DNA of 64,000 nt from Paenibacillus gyeongsangnamensis. Its GTDB lineage: Bacteria; Bacillota; Bacilli; Paenibacillales; NBRC-103111. The translations under genes were made by a program, and so were the position numbers. The stretch's first letter is position 1. Each line of letters begins with the position of its first letter. The DNA is taken from contig NZ_JAQAGZ010000011.1 of NCBI RefSeq assembly GCF_027533625.1, forward strand, positions 124,001 through 188,000. Direction: 5' to 3'. A model generated the notes under the pieces. It was given only the letters and a program-made list of their open reading frames with translations, was not told the DNA's origin and made no database searches. Below, piece by piece: positions 25,783 through 34,905 of the stretch.

Positions 25783-27378
25783 TCACCCCCTTACATAATT
25801 CTCCATAATCGATTGGGACCTAAACTCTTTTGGCGACATCCCTGTGTTTTTTTTAAACCAAACGCTAAAATACTGAGGATTACTAAATCCGACCCGTTCT
25901 GCTACCTCATAGGTTTTCCGATTACTATTCCGCAGGAGTTCCATGGCTTCATTCATTCGAATGCTTTGCAAATAATCACTAAAGTTAATGTTCATCTCTT
26001 TCTTGAAAATGATGCTTAAATAAGTTGGACTTATATGCACCGTTTTAGCAACATTTTGTAACGATAAATTTTCATTATGGAAATAAGCTTTCATATAAAC
26101 AACAGCTTGATTAATAATACGCTTCGTCTGAGAATCACTTTTACTTTGAACTAATGTGATAAAAGTAGTGATCAAATCTGCAATAAATAGGAATATATGA
26201 TGAACCGTTTGAAACTGTTGAATCTTGTGAAATGCTAAGTCGAGGTTTTCATCTCCCTTGGTGTAAATCTCCATTTCTTTGTAAAGGAGAAGTGTAATTT
26301 CCATGGATATCCGTTGGACTCCAAGTAATGATATATTTTTTGTTTCCAAAATCGACCGCTCGATGTCATATAAATTCGATAACGCTTTATCGAGGAATCC
26401 TAATTTAACGTTCAAAATACATTCATTTTTGAGGTTAAGTATATCCATACTTCCAGATGGTTCATTGTGCTCAAACCTTCTTATGACTCGATTAGTGCCC
26501 ATGATATGTCTGAATTCTAATGCTGCTTGTGCATCCTTGTACGAATGAGAGATACCTTCATAGGTTCGGTAAACATCCCCAATTGCGGCGGTGATTGTTG
26601 TCTTTAAACAGTTTTCGATATTCCTTCGAATACTTTCAGCTAAAACAAACCATTTCTCTTTTGCTTGTTCTTCGTTTTCATTGATAAAACAGATCAGCAC
26701 AACCTCATCTTCCACCGAATCAAATAATATCCCTTGCCCTTTCGAACCTAATGTTTCCTCTGCAACATTCAACACACAATATTTGAGCATTTCTTTCCCA
26801 AAACGGTTTTGGTAATCTGGATAGGAGTAATCGTCGGCCTTTAGCACGATGGTTGCGTAACTCGTGTCCGGCAGAGCAAGTTCCAAAAGCTCAGCCCCGG
26901 ATCGTATCTCAACTTCTGATAACTTTCCCTTAATCAACTTTTCTAAAAACTTTTGTCGTAATATCGGCAAAGCTTCTGTCACTTTTTGACTCATTCTATA
27001 TTCGTAGGATAGCTCATTCATTGCTGAGGTGGCAGCTTTCAGGATGGTTTCGTTATCAAAAGGTTTAAGCAAGTATTCGAATACCTTTAGCTTTAAAGCT
27101 TGCTTTGCAAATTCAAAGTCATCATAACTTGTCAGCATAATGATCTTAGTCTGAGGATACTCTTTTTTTACTATCTCTGTGAGTTCAAGACCATTCATAA
27201 ATGGCATGCGTATATCGGTTATAATTAAGTGAGGCTGAAGCGTTCTAATTAATTCAAGCCCCGCCTTTCCATTGTCGGACGAACCTACCAGGTCAAAGCC
27301 ATGTTCGTTCCATGGAATCAATTTCATTAAACCTTTACGTATGATACAGTCATCATCAATAATGATAACTTTGTACAT
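25783..27378 (-). CDS. YesN-type response regulator (receiver plus AraC DNA-binding domain)
   Basis: 531 residues. Receiver domain 1-120 with acidic pocket DDD (8-10), phospho-acceptor Asp55 (LIITDIRMPF) and Lys in LLKPFD; a ~300-residue middle region of the YesN type; AraC helix-turn-helix pair at ~430-531 ending YFSVWFKKNTGMSPKEFR. It is 10 bases downstream of its kinase gene. In Paenibacillus such pairs sense extracellular sugars and activate the neighbouring ABC importer and hydrolases, which fits this operon. Confidence 0.93.
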   Translation of the reverse strand: MYKVIIIDDDCIIRKGLMKLIPWNEHGFDLVGSSDNGKAGLELIRTLQPHLIITDIRMPFMNGLELTEIVKKEYPQTKIIMLTSYDDFEFAKQALKLKVFEYLLKPFDNETILKAATSAMNELSYEYRMSQKVTEALPILRQKFLEKLIKGKLSEVEIRSGAELLELALPDTSYATIVLKADDYSYPDYQNRFGKEMLKYCVLNVAEETLGSKGQGILFDSVEDEVVLICFINENEEQAKEKWFVLAESIRRNIENCLKTTITAAIGDVYRTYEGISHSYKDAQAALEFRHIMGTNRVIRRFEHNEPSGSMDILNLKNECILNVKLGFLDKALSNLYDIERSILETKNISLLGVQRISMEITLLLYKEMEIYTKGDENLDLAFHKIQQFQTVHHIFLFIADLITTFITLVQSKSDSQTKRIINQAVVYMKAYFHNENLSLQNVAKTVHISPTYLSIIFKKEMNINFSDYLQSIRMNEAMELLRNSNRKTYEVAERVGFSNPQYFSVWFKKNTGMSPKEFRSQSIMENYVRG

Positions 27379-27388
27379 AATCTCCTCC

Positions 27389-29167
27389 TTACTGTATCCT
27401 CTTTATTTTCACGGTTACGACAGTTCCTAGTCCTTCTTCACTTTCGTAAAAAAGACCATAATTGTTCCCGAAATGTAACTGAAGCCGCTTATGAACATTA
27501 CCGACTCCAAAGCCGACAGGATTCTCTATAACGTTGTCCTCATGAATACTACTGTTTAATTCCATTAGCTTTTCGGGTGACATTCCTGCCCCGTTATCCT
27601 CAACCCATATATAGCAATCATCTTCCATTTCAATCCCTCTAACATATATCGTGCCTTTTTCATTTTTTTGCTTAATCCCATGATAAAGTGAGTTTTCTAT
27701 TAACGGTTGTAGGGTCAGTTTTAAGATTTTATAATTTAACATCTCCTCCGGTATATCAATTCTGTAATTAAATTTATCTCCATACCTGCTTTCTTGAATC
27801 TGCAAGTAATTTTCTATGTGTTTTATTTCCTGAGAAATGGGGATGATCTCACTGCCTTTACTAATGCTGATTCGAAAAAAATTAGATAAAGCCAGCACCA
27901 TGCTCCCTGCTTTTTTGGTCTCCCCCATCTCACATAATTGTTTGATTGAAAATAACGTATTATATAAAAAATGAGGCTGGATTTGGTACTGAAGCGCTGT
28001 TAGTTCAGCCAAACGTTTTTTTTCCTGTTCTGTTTCTAATTTAACTATTAAATCGCTAATCCTATGTATCATGTCTCGTATGCCCCGATTCAAGACATCA
28101 ATCTCTTTAATATTTTGCTTATCCGAGAAGGTAATCTCAAAATTACCTTGTTCAATATTGTTTATTTTGCGGGTAAGATGAATAATGGGTTTCGTAATCA
28201 CATTAGCCAATAGGTTGGCCAAAAAAATGGCGATAATAATCAAAATGAACATCATGGCCAAATTAATATACTTCATATAGTCTACTTTATGATAAAGTTC
28301 GTTTTCAGGAACGACTGCAGCTATTATCCACTTATTGATGCTCAGTGTGTCATAAATAACTAGCATTTGATTTCCACTGCTGTTCATAATGCTGGTTTTA
28401 CCCTGCGTCTGATGACCATCTAGAATAGTATTTTTTAGTTCATTGTCGATTAGTTCATATTTGGGATCAATATCTTTAAATCTCATCACCCCGTCTTTGC
28501 TGATAAGACACAAATACCCATTTTGACTGATAGTCGGATTACCTAAAATGGTTTTGAAATAGGATGGCCTGATTTGAAATAACAGGACTCCCTTAATGAA
28601 GTCACGTTTTTTGCCCAGCAATTTAAATGCGCTTACATAACCCTGATGTCCATTGTCTTGGTTATAATCTGTTTGCATTAACCAATGATTAGATGACAGA
28701 TTCTTATCTTCATCGATTCTGGAAATGTAATATTCTAACGGTAAAGTTGTATTATTTATGACTTCCTCGTTTTTTTGAAATGCAATTTTTCCATTGTTAT
28801 AAAATACTAGAATGGAGTCCATTACTCCGTTGCGATGGATAAAAACTTTCTCCAAGCTTTTATTTAAACTGACATAATCCAGTGGTTCTAACTCAAACGC
28901 AGAATCGTCTGAGCGATTCAGCAGACTGTTTAAGTCGGAATCATTATCTAAAATCGTTATATTAGTCGCAATTTCGGAGAGCTTTTCGTTCATAAACTGC
29001 TTGGTTTGAGAAACGGTGTCGTAGATGCTTGTATACGCATTTTGTTTTAATTGTTGTAATGCCATTTGGGAGGATAGCAGGCCCGAAATCAACAGAAATA
29101 AAATAATTATGGGAATGAACAGCCATAGAATGATCGATTTTAGTGAACGGATTCGTATGAACGGCAC
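27389..29167 (-). CDS. YesM-type sensor histidine kinase
   Basis: About 592 residues. Helices at ~12-34 and ~300-322 flank a long extracellular sensor (dCache-like, with a TQTD/YNQDNGHQGYVSAF stretch); then HAMP, the His_kinase domain with His in QYQIQPHFLYNTL, and an HATPase domain (VEDNGAGMSPEKL, GFGVGNVHKRLQ). GTG 29167 is 5 bases after GAGGTGG and is preferred over the GTG at 29176 that lies inside that site. It sits between the sugar-binding protein and its response regulator. Confidence 0.92.
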   Translation of the reverse strand: MPFIRIRSLKSIILWLFIPIIILFLLISGLLSSQMALQQLKQNAYTSIYDTVSQTKQFMNEKLSEIATNITILDNDSDLNSLLNRSDDSAFELEPLDYVSLNKSLEKVFIHRNGVMDSILVFYNNGKIAFQKNEEVINNTTLPLEYYISRIDEDKNLSSNHWLMQTDYNQDNGHQGYVSAFKLLGKKRDFIKGVLLFQIRPSYFKTILGNPTISQNGYLCLISKDGVMRFKDIDPKYELIDNELKNTILDGHQTQGKTSIMNSSGNQMLVIYDTLSINKWIIAAVVPENELYHKVDYMKYINLAMMFILIIIAIFLANLLANVITKPIIHLTRKINNIEQGNFEITFSDKQNIKEIDVLNRGIRDMIHRISDLIVKLETEQEKKRLAELTALQYQIQPHFLYNTLFSIKQLCEMGETKKAGSMVLALSNFFRISISKGSEIIPISQEIKHIENYLQIQESRYGDKFNYRIDIPEEMLNYKILKLTLQPLIENSLYHGIKQKNEKGTIYVRGIEMEDDCYIWVEDNGAGMSPEKLMELNSSIHEDNVIENPVGFGVGNVHKRLQLHFGNNYGLFYESEEGLGTVVTVKIKRIQ

Positions 29168-29273
29168 AGTATCCACCTCAAATGCTTCAATTAAAATGGC
29201 TCTTCATCCAGGATATGAGAATTTGGATTACAAATCGAGGAAAGTACATGTTCCTCGATTTGTTCCAATCCCG

Positions 29274-30623
29274 TTACTTTTTCATACTTTTATCATAATC
29301 CGCTTTAGCTTTTTCTATGGCACTTGCCCAACTACTTAGGAAATTTTCAGGTGTCATCGTTCCAGCCAGCACTTTTTGGAAATTGGGTTCGAGTAGTTGT
29401 TTAACTATATTGCTGTAATCAGGAAGATTCAGGGGCACATCCAGCACAACGGTATCTTTATCTGCAAGTACTTGAGCTCCCTCTTGAATATGCTGGACTT
29501 TTTTCACATAATCGCTTTGAAGCGAATCCGAGTTTGTTGGCATTTGACCGATTTTTTCATTCCAATAAGTTTGGCTTTCGTTTGACAATAAGAAGGATAA
29601 CAACTGCCATGCTTCATCCGGGTGCTTCGAATTTTTGAAGATGCCATATCCATTGGCCGTAGGAGAAATAACACGTTTGCCATTATCAGACTTCGGCAAA
29701 ATCGTTGCAGCGAACTTTCCTTCTCCTATAGCTTGCAGATGGTTATTATAAGAACCAAAGTTATGTTGAATGATTGCAGCTGTCCCGGCATCGAATGTGC
29801 CTACCATTTCTTTATAAGCGTTAGTAATATCACTTGTCGGAGTAAAGTTTTTATAGAGAGAGGCGTATCTTTTCAAAAATTCGATGTTTTTCGGATCATT
29901 TACAGTGGATTTACCATTAGAATCGAAATAATTACCGATCCCAGAGTAAGCATACATCGCCGTTGTCAATTGATTAATACTTCCATCACCGCCACGAATA
30001 CTATACCCGTAGCGATTTTTAGAGGTGTCTTTAAGTTTTTCTACATCTGAAAAAAATGCATTCCATGTGGTCGGTGGATTTAAACCGGCCTCTTTTATCC
30101 AGTCCGTACGATACCAAAATACATCCATATACATCGTTGTAGGAATTTGGTATAACTTTTTGTCCGGAGCTAAGGATTTGTTATAGTCGATTAACTTCTT
30201 GTCTATCTTATTCTTTTCATTCCATTTATCGAGATAAGAATCTAAAGGTATCAGCGCGCCTTTTGCTGCAAAATCAGAAATCCATACGGCATTGACTCCC
30301 CCGATATCCGGAGTTTCATTGGACGATATCGCTACATCATACTTTTGTTTATTCGATGCATTGGGTATACCCACATATTCAACAGTGATGTTAGGATTTT
30401 TTTCTTGAAAACGATTAATTAATTCTTTTAAATAAGGAGTCCGGTCGGGACCTGCATTTTCATCCCAGAACGTCAGCTTCACATTTTCTTTTGACTTAAC
30501 TTGGACATTGTTGTCACTTTTCGAGGAGGATTCTGGTTTATTGCCTCCATCACCGCAGGCGGATAATAATATGGAGCAGCTAAACAGAGTAAATGCTATC
30601 ATCGTCACAGACTTGTTATTCAT
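29274..30623 (-). CDS. Sugar ABC transporter substrate-binding lipoprotein (SBP family 1)
   Basis: About 449 residues; ATG at 30623 (MNNKSVTM) with GAGAGGATG upstream. Lipobox LLSAC (Cys at residue 23 of this start), then a Ser/Lys linker and the family-1 fold (NVKLTFWDENAGPDRTPYLKELINRF). Third gene of the importer, after both permeases. Together with the kinase that follows it may also present the sugar signal. Substrate probably oligosaccharides released by the GH3 enzyme; this is inferred from position only. Confidence 0.92.
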   Translation of the reverse strand: MNNKSVTMIAFTLFSCSILLSACGDGGNKPESSSKSDNNVQVKSKENVKLTFWDENAGPDRTPYLKELINRFQEKNPNITVEYVGIPNASNKQKYDVAISSNETPDIGGVNAVWISDFAAKGALIPLDSYLDKWNEKNKIDKKLIDYNKSLAPDKKLYQIPTTMYMDVFWYRTDWIKEAGLNPPTTWNAFFSDVEKLKDTSKNRYGYSIRGGDGSINQLTTAMYAYSGIGNYFDSNGKSTVNDPKNIEFLKRYASLYKNFTPTSDITNAYKEMVGTFDAGTAAIIQHNFGSYNNHLQAIGEGKFAATILPKSDNGKRVISPTANGYGIFKNSKHPDEAWQLLSFLLSNESQTYWNEKIGQMPTNSDSLQSDYVKKVQHIQEGAQVLADKDTVVLDVPLNLPDYSNIVKQLLEPNFQKVLAGTMTPENFLSSWASAIEKAKADYDKSMKK

Positions 30624-30686
30624 GTTTATACATCCTCTCATTTTTAATATTCTAATCCCTTGCAGGAAGAACTAGCGCAAATTCCA

Positions 30687-31517
30687 TCAGCCTTTTACTG
30701 CCCCAGCCCCCATACCTTGTACGAGGTACTTCTGTACATAGGCAAACAGCAAGACTGCCGGCAATAAAGAGATTAGGCTTCCCGCTGCTAACGCTCCATA
30801 GTGAATATCAAATTCGCCCTGCATATAACGTAAGCCAACCGGTAATGTGAAGTAAGCAGGTTTACTTATGAACATGAGGGCAAACAAAAATTCATTCCAT
30901 GCATTAATAAAAGCAAAAACCGTCGTAGCTACGATCCCCGGTAATAGTATAGGGAAAATGACTAAAAATACCGCTTTTAAACGACTACACCCATCCACCA
31001 TTGCAGCTTCTTCCAGCTCTACTGGTATATTTGCAATAAAACCACTCATCAGAATAGAATTAAACGGCAATTGGAATGTGCTGTAAGTAATCACAAGAGC
31101 AAATAAACTGCTCGTTAAACCTAAAGATTTGAAGATCATAAACAAAGGAATTAACAACATGGCACCCGGTACAAACTGAGTACACAGAAGCGTAATCATA
31201 AACGCGCCTTTTCCTCTAAACTTATATCGACTGAGCGCGTAACCAACAAGTACAGAAGAAATAAGTACTATGAATATAGTCATACCTGAAACAAATACAC
31301 TATTTTTGAAAAAGACTCTGAATCCGACATTCTCCCATGCGATGATAAAGTTTTCAAAGGTAAGCGACTTAGGCCAATAACGAATGGGAATTTCAGTCAC
31401 ATCTGATTCTTGTTTTAAAGCAGTGACTATAGTCCAGTACAAGGGAAAGATGGTAAACAACATCGTTACGAATAGCGGAAGATACAAAGTGTACGTTCTA
31501 TCCAGCCTTTTCAGCAC
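30687..31517 (-). CDS. Carbohydrate ABC permease, MalG/UgpE-type
   Basis: 276 residues, six helices, EAA loop VELEEAAMVDGCSRLKAVFLV, tail LVQGMGAGAVKG. GTG start at 31517 with GGAGG 8 bases upstream, three bases after the stop of the other permease, so translation is coupled. The operon lacks an ATPase, again pointing to a shared MsmX-type protein elsewhere. Confidence 0.92.
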   Translation of the reverse strand: MLKRLDRTYTLYLPLFVTMLFTIFPLYWTIVTALKQESDVTEIPIRYWPKSLTFENFIIAWENVGFRVFFKNSVFVSGMTIFIVLISSVLVGYALSRYKFRGKGAFMITLLCTQFVPGAMLLIPLFMIFKSLGLTSSLFALVITYSTFQLPFNSILMSGFIANIPVELEEAAMVDGCSRLKAVFLVIFPILLPGIVATTVFAFINAWNEFLFALMFISKPAYFTLPVGLRYMQGEFDIHYGALAAGSLISLLPAVLLFAYVQKYLVQGMGAGAVKG

Positions 31518-31520
31518 TGC

Positions 31521-32465
31521 TTATGCCTCCTTGCCAAAGCCGCTAATTTTCAAGTAAGATAGAGCAAAAATTAACAAAACGAGAAACCCGATTACCGTTA
31601 AAGCTGAGCCATAACCAAAATTTTGAGCAATGATCGCTTGATTGGCGACATACATAGTTAACGTTGTCGTTTTATTCGCCGGACCGCCGCCTGTCATGGT
31701 AAAAATCATATCAACATTGTTGAACTCCCATACGGATCGGAGAAGAGTTGACAATATGATTTGGTTCTTTAAGTAAGGGAGTGTGACATGTCTGAACGAT
31801 TTCCACCTTCCTGCTCCGTCCACTGTAGCCGCCTCGTACAGATCCTTAGGGATTGTCTGCAAGGCTGCCAACATCGTAATAGTAAAAAAAGGAATCCCTC
31901 TCCAAAGCTCAGTAACCACTACGGACGAGAATACGGTTTCCATACTCGCCACCCAAGCGACTTTTTGATGAATAATTCCAGTCTTTAGCAGCAAATCATT
32001 AATTAGACCTATATGTTCGTTAAATAAGAGGGACCACATCGTTGAAGTAATAACTCCGGATACAGCCCAGGGCAGGATCGCAATCGCTCGAAATAAACCG
32101 CGAAACCGGAAAGTTTGATTAAGCAGCAACGCTATAAGTAGACCAAAAATAAGTTGAAGAATCACCTCAATGCTCACCCATTTTAAGGAAACCAACATAC
32201 TAGAGTAAAATAACTCATCACTCCTAAATATGGAGGAGAAATTATCCAAACCGACAAAATGGTTATAATAGGGCTTGGCAGGATTATACTCTTGAAGACT
32301 GTAATAAAATACGTTTGCCATCGGATAAAACAAGAAACCAATAATCAGTACTAGCGCCGGAGAGATCAATATATAGGGCATCCAATTCACATTTGGCAGG
32401 ATATTTCCAGCCTTTCCGGCACCTCCTATAGAAGGCTGAACATTTCTAAGATGTTTAAAACTCAT
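31521..32465 (-). CDS. Carbohydrate ABC permease, MalF/UgpA-type
   Basis: 314 residues, six helices, EAA loop PKDLYEAATVDGAGRWKSFRHVTLP, and the typical MTGGGPANKTTTL segment. AGAGGAG lies before the ATG. It is the first gene of the minus-strand unit permease, permease, binding protein, kinase, regulator, GH3, cohesin-SLH that runs to 21128. The 290 bases upstream hold its promoter (a weak TTGTAA/TATAAG pair at about 32510-32535) but no gene. Confidence 0.92.
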   Translation of the reverse strand: MSFKHLRNVQPSIGGAGKAGNILPNVNWMPYILISPALVLIIGFLFYPMANVFYYSLQEYNPAKPYYNHFVGLDNFSSIFRSDELFYSSMLVSLKWVSIEVILQLIFGLLIALLLNQTFRFRGLFRAIAILPWAVSGVITSTMWSLLFNEHIGLINDLLLKTGIIHQKVAWVASMETVFSSVVVTELWRGIPFFTITMLAALQTIPKDLYEAATVDGAGRWKSFRHVTLPYLKNQIILSTLLRSVWEFNNVDMIFTMTGGGPANKTTTLTMYVANQAIIAQNFGYGSALTVIGFLVLLIFALSYLKISGFGKEA

Positions 32466-32682
32466 TTCTTTCTCCTCTCTTTTTTACTAAGTATTATTGC
32501 TTATACAATGATTTTAGAGATTACAACTCATTCTTGGAATGTAAATTCTTTTCAAGATTTGTTTGAATTCTTTATGTGGAAATGCGATGTTTGAAACCAT
32601 GACTTCAGCCGTTAATAACAATTAATGGTTAAGCCATAAAGAGGAACCATGTCCCTGCAAGTTTGAATATAGGCGCTAAAAC

Positions 32683-32708
32683 AAGGGGAATCGATGTTGA
32701 TTCCCCTT
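32683..32708 (-). terminator. Hairpin after the 113-residue unknown gene
   Basis: Perfect 10-bp stem AAGGGGAATC / GATTCCCCTT with a 6-base loop; on the minus strand TTGTTTT follows. It lies 49 bases past the stop of the gene at 32757-33095. Confidence 0.7.
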
Positions 32709-32756
32709 ACGTCAATAAATAAAATTTTTAAATTCTAGCTTACACGCAAGGTAAGA

Positions 32757-33095
32757 TTAAAACACGTTTGCCATGTTCTTGTAATAACATCTAATCCGTT
32801 CAAACGCGTGCCATACAGCAGCTTCACTTATCATCTTCAAAACCATTTCTTCTTCCTGATCCACTTGTTTCAGATGTTCGTTTAGCGTGTCCCTGATTCT
32901 ACTACTGATTTCTTGGATTGAGTCTACATATGAAAAATAATCGAATAACAACCCTTCCGCTTTTTCAATTCCCTTTTTAATGATCAAAATTGCTTCGTCT
33001 TCAGAAATATGATAGCTTTCTTTCAATAATTCTTTAATTCCAACCAATAGCTCGGAGTTTTCCTTTTCTTTTAGGATAGCTAAAGTGATACTCAT
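32757..33095 (-). CDS. Hypothetical helical protein of unknown function
   Basis: 112 residues, not recognised. Start at 33095 (MSITLAILK) chosen for the strong GGAGGGAG site; an ATG at 33119 would add eight residues. The sequence is mostly alpha-helical and charged, rich in Glu, Ile and Leu, with a possible coiled coil at ~75-100, and has no signal, membrane segment or cysteine motif beyond one Cys. Own terminator downstream, divergent from the AraC-type gene at 33284. Codon use is AT-rich like the neighbouring regulator. Confidence 0.65.
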   Translation of the reverse strand: MSITLAILKEKENSELLVGIKELLKESYHISEDEAILIIKKGIEKAEGLLFDYFSYVDSIQEISSRIRDTLNEHLKQVDQEEEMVLKMISEAAVWHAFERIRCYYKNMANVF

Positions 33096-33283
33096 GCTCT
33101 CCCTCCAATCATGGTGCATCTGAGTATAAAAAATATCGTCTTATTCCAGCACAAAAACGTACAATTAGTCCTCATCACTAATGTAATCGTAGCCTTTTTT
33201 TAAAATAAAAAGTTATATTCTTCTGTTACAAAATATCACTCAATTGTTATAATTGAAATAAGGTTTATTGGGGGTGGGAATGG

Positions 33284-34165
33284 TTGGAACACTCGAAAAA
33301 AATTGAAAAAAGCGTTAAAGTGTTTCATGTTTTAAATTCAAGGGCAATACAGCTACGGTATAGAATTATTTCCACAGAAAACGTCCCCGTTTATTACCAT
33401 TATCACAAAGGGATCGAGATATTATTTGTCCATCGCGGTAAAGGAAATTTGACCCTCAATCGCAAGATTTATAACCTCGAATCAGGATGCGTAGTAATTT
33501 TACAACCCTTTCAACTGCACCGTGTTCAATTTGATACAAATAATCAATTTCCTTATGAGCGTACGACTTTAACCTTTGAGCCCTCCACCTTTGCACCTCT
33601 TCTTAAAAATTTTCCTGTGCTGTTTCGTTTTTTTGAGCAGTTGTGGAAAGAACAGCTATCCAATCAGGTGTTCCGTATGGATCACAACGTGGCTTATATC
33701 ACAGGGGTTCTTGAACGGTTTAATCATTTGGTATCGGGGTGGGACGGGGATGAAGACCTGGACGCTGCGTCTATGTTGATACTTAACATTTTAGATTATC
33801 TAAAATCATTGCATAATGGTGGTTTTAGTGGAGTTGCTCGTTCTGAGAGCCATGCTGAAAAAATTATGAATTGGGTAGAGGAGCATTATATTGAACCTTT
33901 TGATCTCAGCGACTTAGCCAAGGAACTCCATCTTTCCAAGCATCATGTCTCACATCTATTCCGATACGAAACAGGGGGAAGCATCACCGAATATTTGATT
34001 GTTCGAAGAATAAGACAAGCTTGTTGGCTGTTAAAAACAGAATCGAAATCCGTAGAGCATATCGGATCCTTAGTCGGAATACCTAATTTCCCCTACTTTT
34101 GCCGTCTCTTTAGAAAGATAACGGGCTTAACTCCATTGCAGTACCGTAAAAGCAATTTAAATTAA
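33284..34165 (+). CDS. AraC-family transcriptional regulator with cupin sensor
   Basis: 293 residues. N-terminal cupin (residues ~25-110, YYHYHKGIEILFVHRGKGNLTL) that usually binds a sugar, then two helix-turn-helix motifs (LAKELHLSKHHVSHLFRYETG; IGSLVGIPNFPYFCRLFRKITG) ending PLQYRKS. Starts at TTG 33284 after a GGTGGG site; the ATG at 33280 is in another frame that stops after eight codons. Probably regulates the nearby importer or acid-sugar genes; target unknown. Confidence 0.88.
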   Translation: MEHSKKIEKSVKVFHVLNSRAIQLRYRIISTENVPVYYHYHKGIEILFVHRGKGNLTLNRKIYNLESGCVVILQPFQLHRVQFDTNNQFPYERTTLTFEPSTFAPLLKNFPVLFRFFEQLWKEQLSNQVFRMDHNVAYITGVLERFNHLVSGWDGDEDLDAASMLILNILDYLKSLHNGGFSGVARSESHAEKIMNWVEEHYIEPFDLSDLAKELHLSKHHVSHLFRYETGGSITEYLIVRRIRQACWLLKTESKSVEHIGSLVGIPNFPYFCRLFRKITGLTPLQYRKSNLN

Positions 34166-34228
34166 ATGGATCTACTCCTTATCTAAAAATTATTTCGTCT
34201 ACAGAGGCAAGTAACTATAAAGAAGAAA

Positions 34229-34254
34229 AAGATCAGAGCCTCAGCCCTGATCTT
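34229..34254 (-). terminator. Terminator of the acid-sugar operon
   Basis: AAGATCAG / CTGATCTT stem, extended by a GC pair after one mismatch; on the minus strand it is followed by TTTTTCTTCTTT. It lies just beyond the stop of the GntP remnant. Confidence 0.75.
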
Positions 34255-34266
34255 CATATACCCACC

Positions 34267-34508
34267 CTATATAACAAAGCTGAGAAGTACCACCACACCG
34301 AAGGCGACAAAGGATAGGATCGTTTCCATGACAGTCCACGTCTTTAATATCTGAGCAACCGACATATTAAAGAATTCTTTAATCAACCAGAACCCTGAGT
34401 CATTCACATGGGAAAGCATGACGGAACCTGCTCCTGTTGCAAGCACTAGCAGCTCTGGACTGACACCGGGCATCGTTGCGGCAATTGGAGCTACAGCACC
34501 CCGGTAGC
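34267..34508 (-). pseudogene. C-terminal remnant of a GntP-family gluconate/acid-sugar permease
   Basis: About 80 residues remain (AVAPIAATMPGVSPELLVL ... and the last two helices ending VVLLSFVI) of a ~450-residue GntP transporter. The 5' end breaks off near 34500-34508, directly joined to the aldolase remnant. The retained piece has its original stop and terminator. The family imports gluconate and related acid sugars, which fits the dehydrogenase and kinase upstream, so the operon has lost its own uptake protein. Confidence 0.88.
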
Positions 34509-34894
34509 CGCTACGAATTCCTTCGCGGATTGCGAATCCGTAAGCGTCCCGTCACCTTCTTCTTCATCCGAAAAAACGCCTCTTGCCACGGAACCGATCT
34601 CCGCTTCAACGGATACGCCCGCCTGATGAGCGAGGTCTACGATTTCTTTTGTCCGTAAAATGTTCTCGTTCAGATCGTATTTGGAGCCGTCATACATCAC
34701 CGATGTAAAGCCATTCTGTATGGCCGAATGATGGATTCCTTCTCGTAGGCATGATCCAAGTGAGTTGAAACAGGCACACTAGCCTTGGATGCCAAAGCTT
34801 TAACCATCTCAGCAAAGCCTTCAACATCGACAGTAGGGAAGTAGCGTTCTCCCAATGCGATAATCATGGGCTCACGATATTTATAATGAGATAC
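34497..34894 (-). pseudogene. Internal fragment of a class II ketose-bisphosphate aldolase, with frameshift
   Basis: The minus strand encodes EPMIIALGERYFPTVDVEGF, VPVSTHLDHAYEKESII, then after a one-base loss near 34724 SVMYDGSKYDLNENILRTKE, AGVSVEAEIGSV and GDGTLTDSQSAKEFVAATGV. That is the middle of an aldolase of the FbaA/GatY kind with zinc-ligand His in HLDH. The first ~45 residues and the C-terminal ~100 are gone; the right break is 11 bases after the DUF1537 stop, the left one abuts the GntP remnant. It probably once cleaved the phosphorylated product made by the DUF1537 kinase. Confidence 0.88.
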
Positions 34895-34905
34895 GCCCTT
34901 AATGA

